Below are positions 5,090 through 5,673 of a DNA stretch of 5,673 nt, in pieces (position 1 is the first letter of the stretch; each line of letters starts with the position of its first letter). The DNA lies in NCBI GenBank assembly GCA_028717985.1, contig JAQUMS010000102.1, positions 1-5,673 on the forward strand, read 5' to 3'. The notes under the pieces are model-generated. The model saw only the letters and a list, made by a program, of their open reading frames with translations. It was not told where the DNA came from and ran no database searches. The DNA comes from Candidatus Omnitrophota bacterium. GTDB taxonomy: Bacteria; Omnitrophota; Gorgyraeia; Gygaellales; Profunditerraquicolaceae. Made by a program: the position numbers and the translations under genes.

Positions 5090-5660
5090 GACTTGTTTGC
5101 TTAGTTAAAATATCGAATTCTATATTAACCTTACTCGCCGGACCTTTAACGCTTAACGTAGTATTTTTTAAAGTATGAGGAATTATATACACACGAATTA
5201 TATCGGATTTTATATCCGCAACCGTAAGGCTTATTCCGTCCACCGCGATTGAGCCTTTGGGCACACTATAGCCGCGAAAACCCGCGGGAACAGCTATTTC
5301 ATAACAAAAATTGTCCCTGAAATAAAATTTTTTTCTTATTATTCCCACGCAATCAACGTGTCCGGTTACAAAATGGCCCGATATCCTGTCCCCGGCTTTC
5401 AGGCTGCGTTCCAAATTGACCTGCTCGCCAACCCGTAAAATACCTATGTTTGAAATCCGGGAAGTCTCCGGCATCACGTCAAACGTTAACGAACGGGGGC
5501 CGATTTTTACTACGGTCAAGCACGTGCCGTTAACCGCGATACTATCGCCTATCCTCGCGTCTTCAACGACTTTATCCGCCTCGACCGCCAGGACCGCATT
5601 ATGTCCCCGTTGAGAAACATGCGTAACCTTGCCTAATTCTTCCACTATCCCGGTAAACAT
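5082..5660 (-). CDS. ribE: Riboflavin synthase, alpha subunit type
   Basis: A 192-residue riboflavin synthase, which dismutates two 6,7-dimethyl-8-ribityllumazine molecules into riboflavin and a pyrimidinedione in the last step of riboflavin synthesis. The two tandem lumazine-binding barrels are visible: the first starts MFTGIVEELG with VNGTCLTV (43-50) and MPET (63-66). The second spans about 96-185 with GHFVTGHVD (95-103; His96, His101), KGSIAVDGISLTV (135-147) and IPHTL (160-164). The protein is shorter than the usual 200-215 residues. After VNIEFDIL it ends TKQTSRS, with the last codons and stop inside a heptamer repeat, so the C-terminal helix that holds the trimer together in characterised enzymes seems missing. 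The start is the conserved MFTGIVE; the ribosome-binding site is weak (GCGGAAAAT before the ATG), which would suit coupling to an upstream rib gene, but that lies outside the window. E. coli calls this gene ribC. Confidence 0.96.
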   Translation of the reverse strand: MFTGIVEELGKVTHVSQRGHNAVLAVEADKVVEDARIGDSIAVNGTCLTVVKIGPRSLTFDVMPETSRISNIGILRVGEQVNLERSLKAGDRISGHFVTGHVDCVGIIRKKFYFRDNFCYEIAVPAGFRGYSVPKGSIAVDGISLTVADIKSDIIRVYIIPHTLKNTTLSVKGPASKVNIEFDILTKQTSRS

Positions 5661-5673
5661 ATTTTCCGCTTTG

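Overview
This is a compact bacterial chromosome segment with moderate GC and every supported gene on the minus strand. Read in transcription order from the right edge it holds riboflavin synthase (ribE), a tRNA-Pro(CGG), acylphosphatase (acyP), a calcineurin-like metallophosphoesterase, NAD-dependent DNA ligase (ligA), a small lipoprotein of unknown function, a glyoxalase II-like metallo-beta-lactamase hydrolase, and the first 41 codons of a XerC/XerD-type tyrosine recombinase cut by the left edge. LigA shows a bacterium, and the lipoprotein suggests a diderm. The intergenic repeats (a CCTG/CAGG perfect palindrome, heptamer-built inverted repeats, and a GAATTAAC-YCCG module next to GC hairpins) resemble those I associate with uncultured candidate phyla such as Omnitrophota. 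That placement is inference from style and memory, not a search result.

Layout. ribE (5082-5660) ends inside a heptamer-built inverted repeat (5003-5089) and looks shortened at its C-terminus. A well-formed extended -10 promoter (4965-4993) then drives tRNA-Pro(CGG) (4867-4941). No terminator is visible between the tRNA and the tight acyP - phosphoesterase - ligA cluster (4772-1718), whose gaps are 14 and 23 bases. A 313-base non-coding spacer (1405-1717) follows, filled almost end to end with hairpins and containing two diverged copies of a short module. The lipoprotein gene (910-1404) comes next with a strong Shine-Dalgarno site. A second heptamer-built inverted repeat (851-904) separates it from the hydrolase gene (213-839). 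A short spacer and the recombinase start (complement of 122-124) complete the window.

The genes are mostly housekeeping: cofactor synthesis, DNA replication and repair, chromosome-dimer resolution, and small hydrolases. I see no new multi-gene system, phage, CRISPR array or defence island. The parts worth a second look are the intergenic repeats, the effect of one of them on the end of ribE, and the unrecognised lipoprotein. Two gene starts were moved inward from the longest reading frame: ligA to a GTG at 3730 and the phosphoesterase to an ATG at 4485, both because of ribosome-binding sites and family N-termini.
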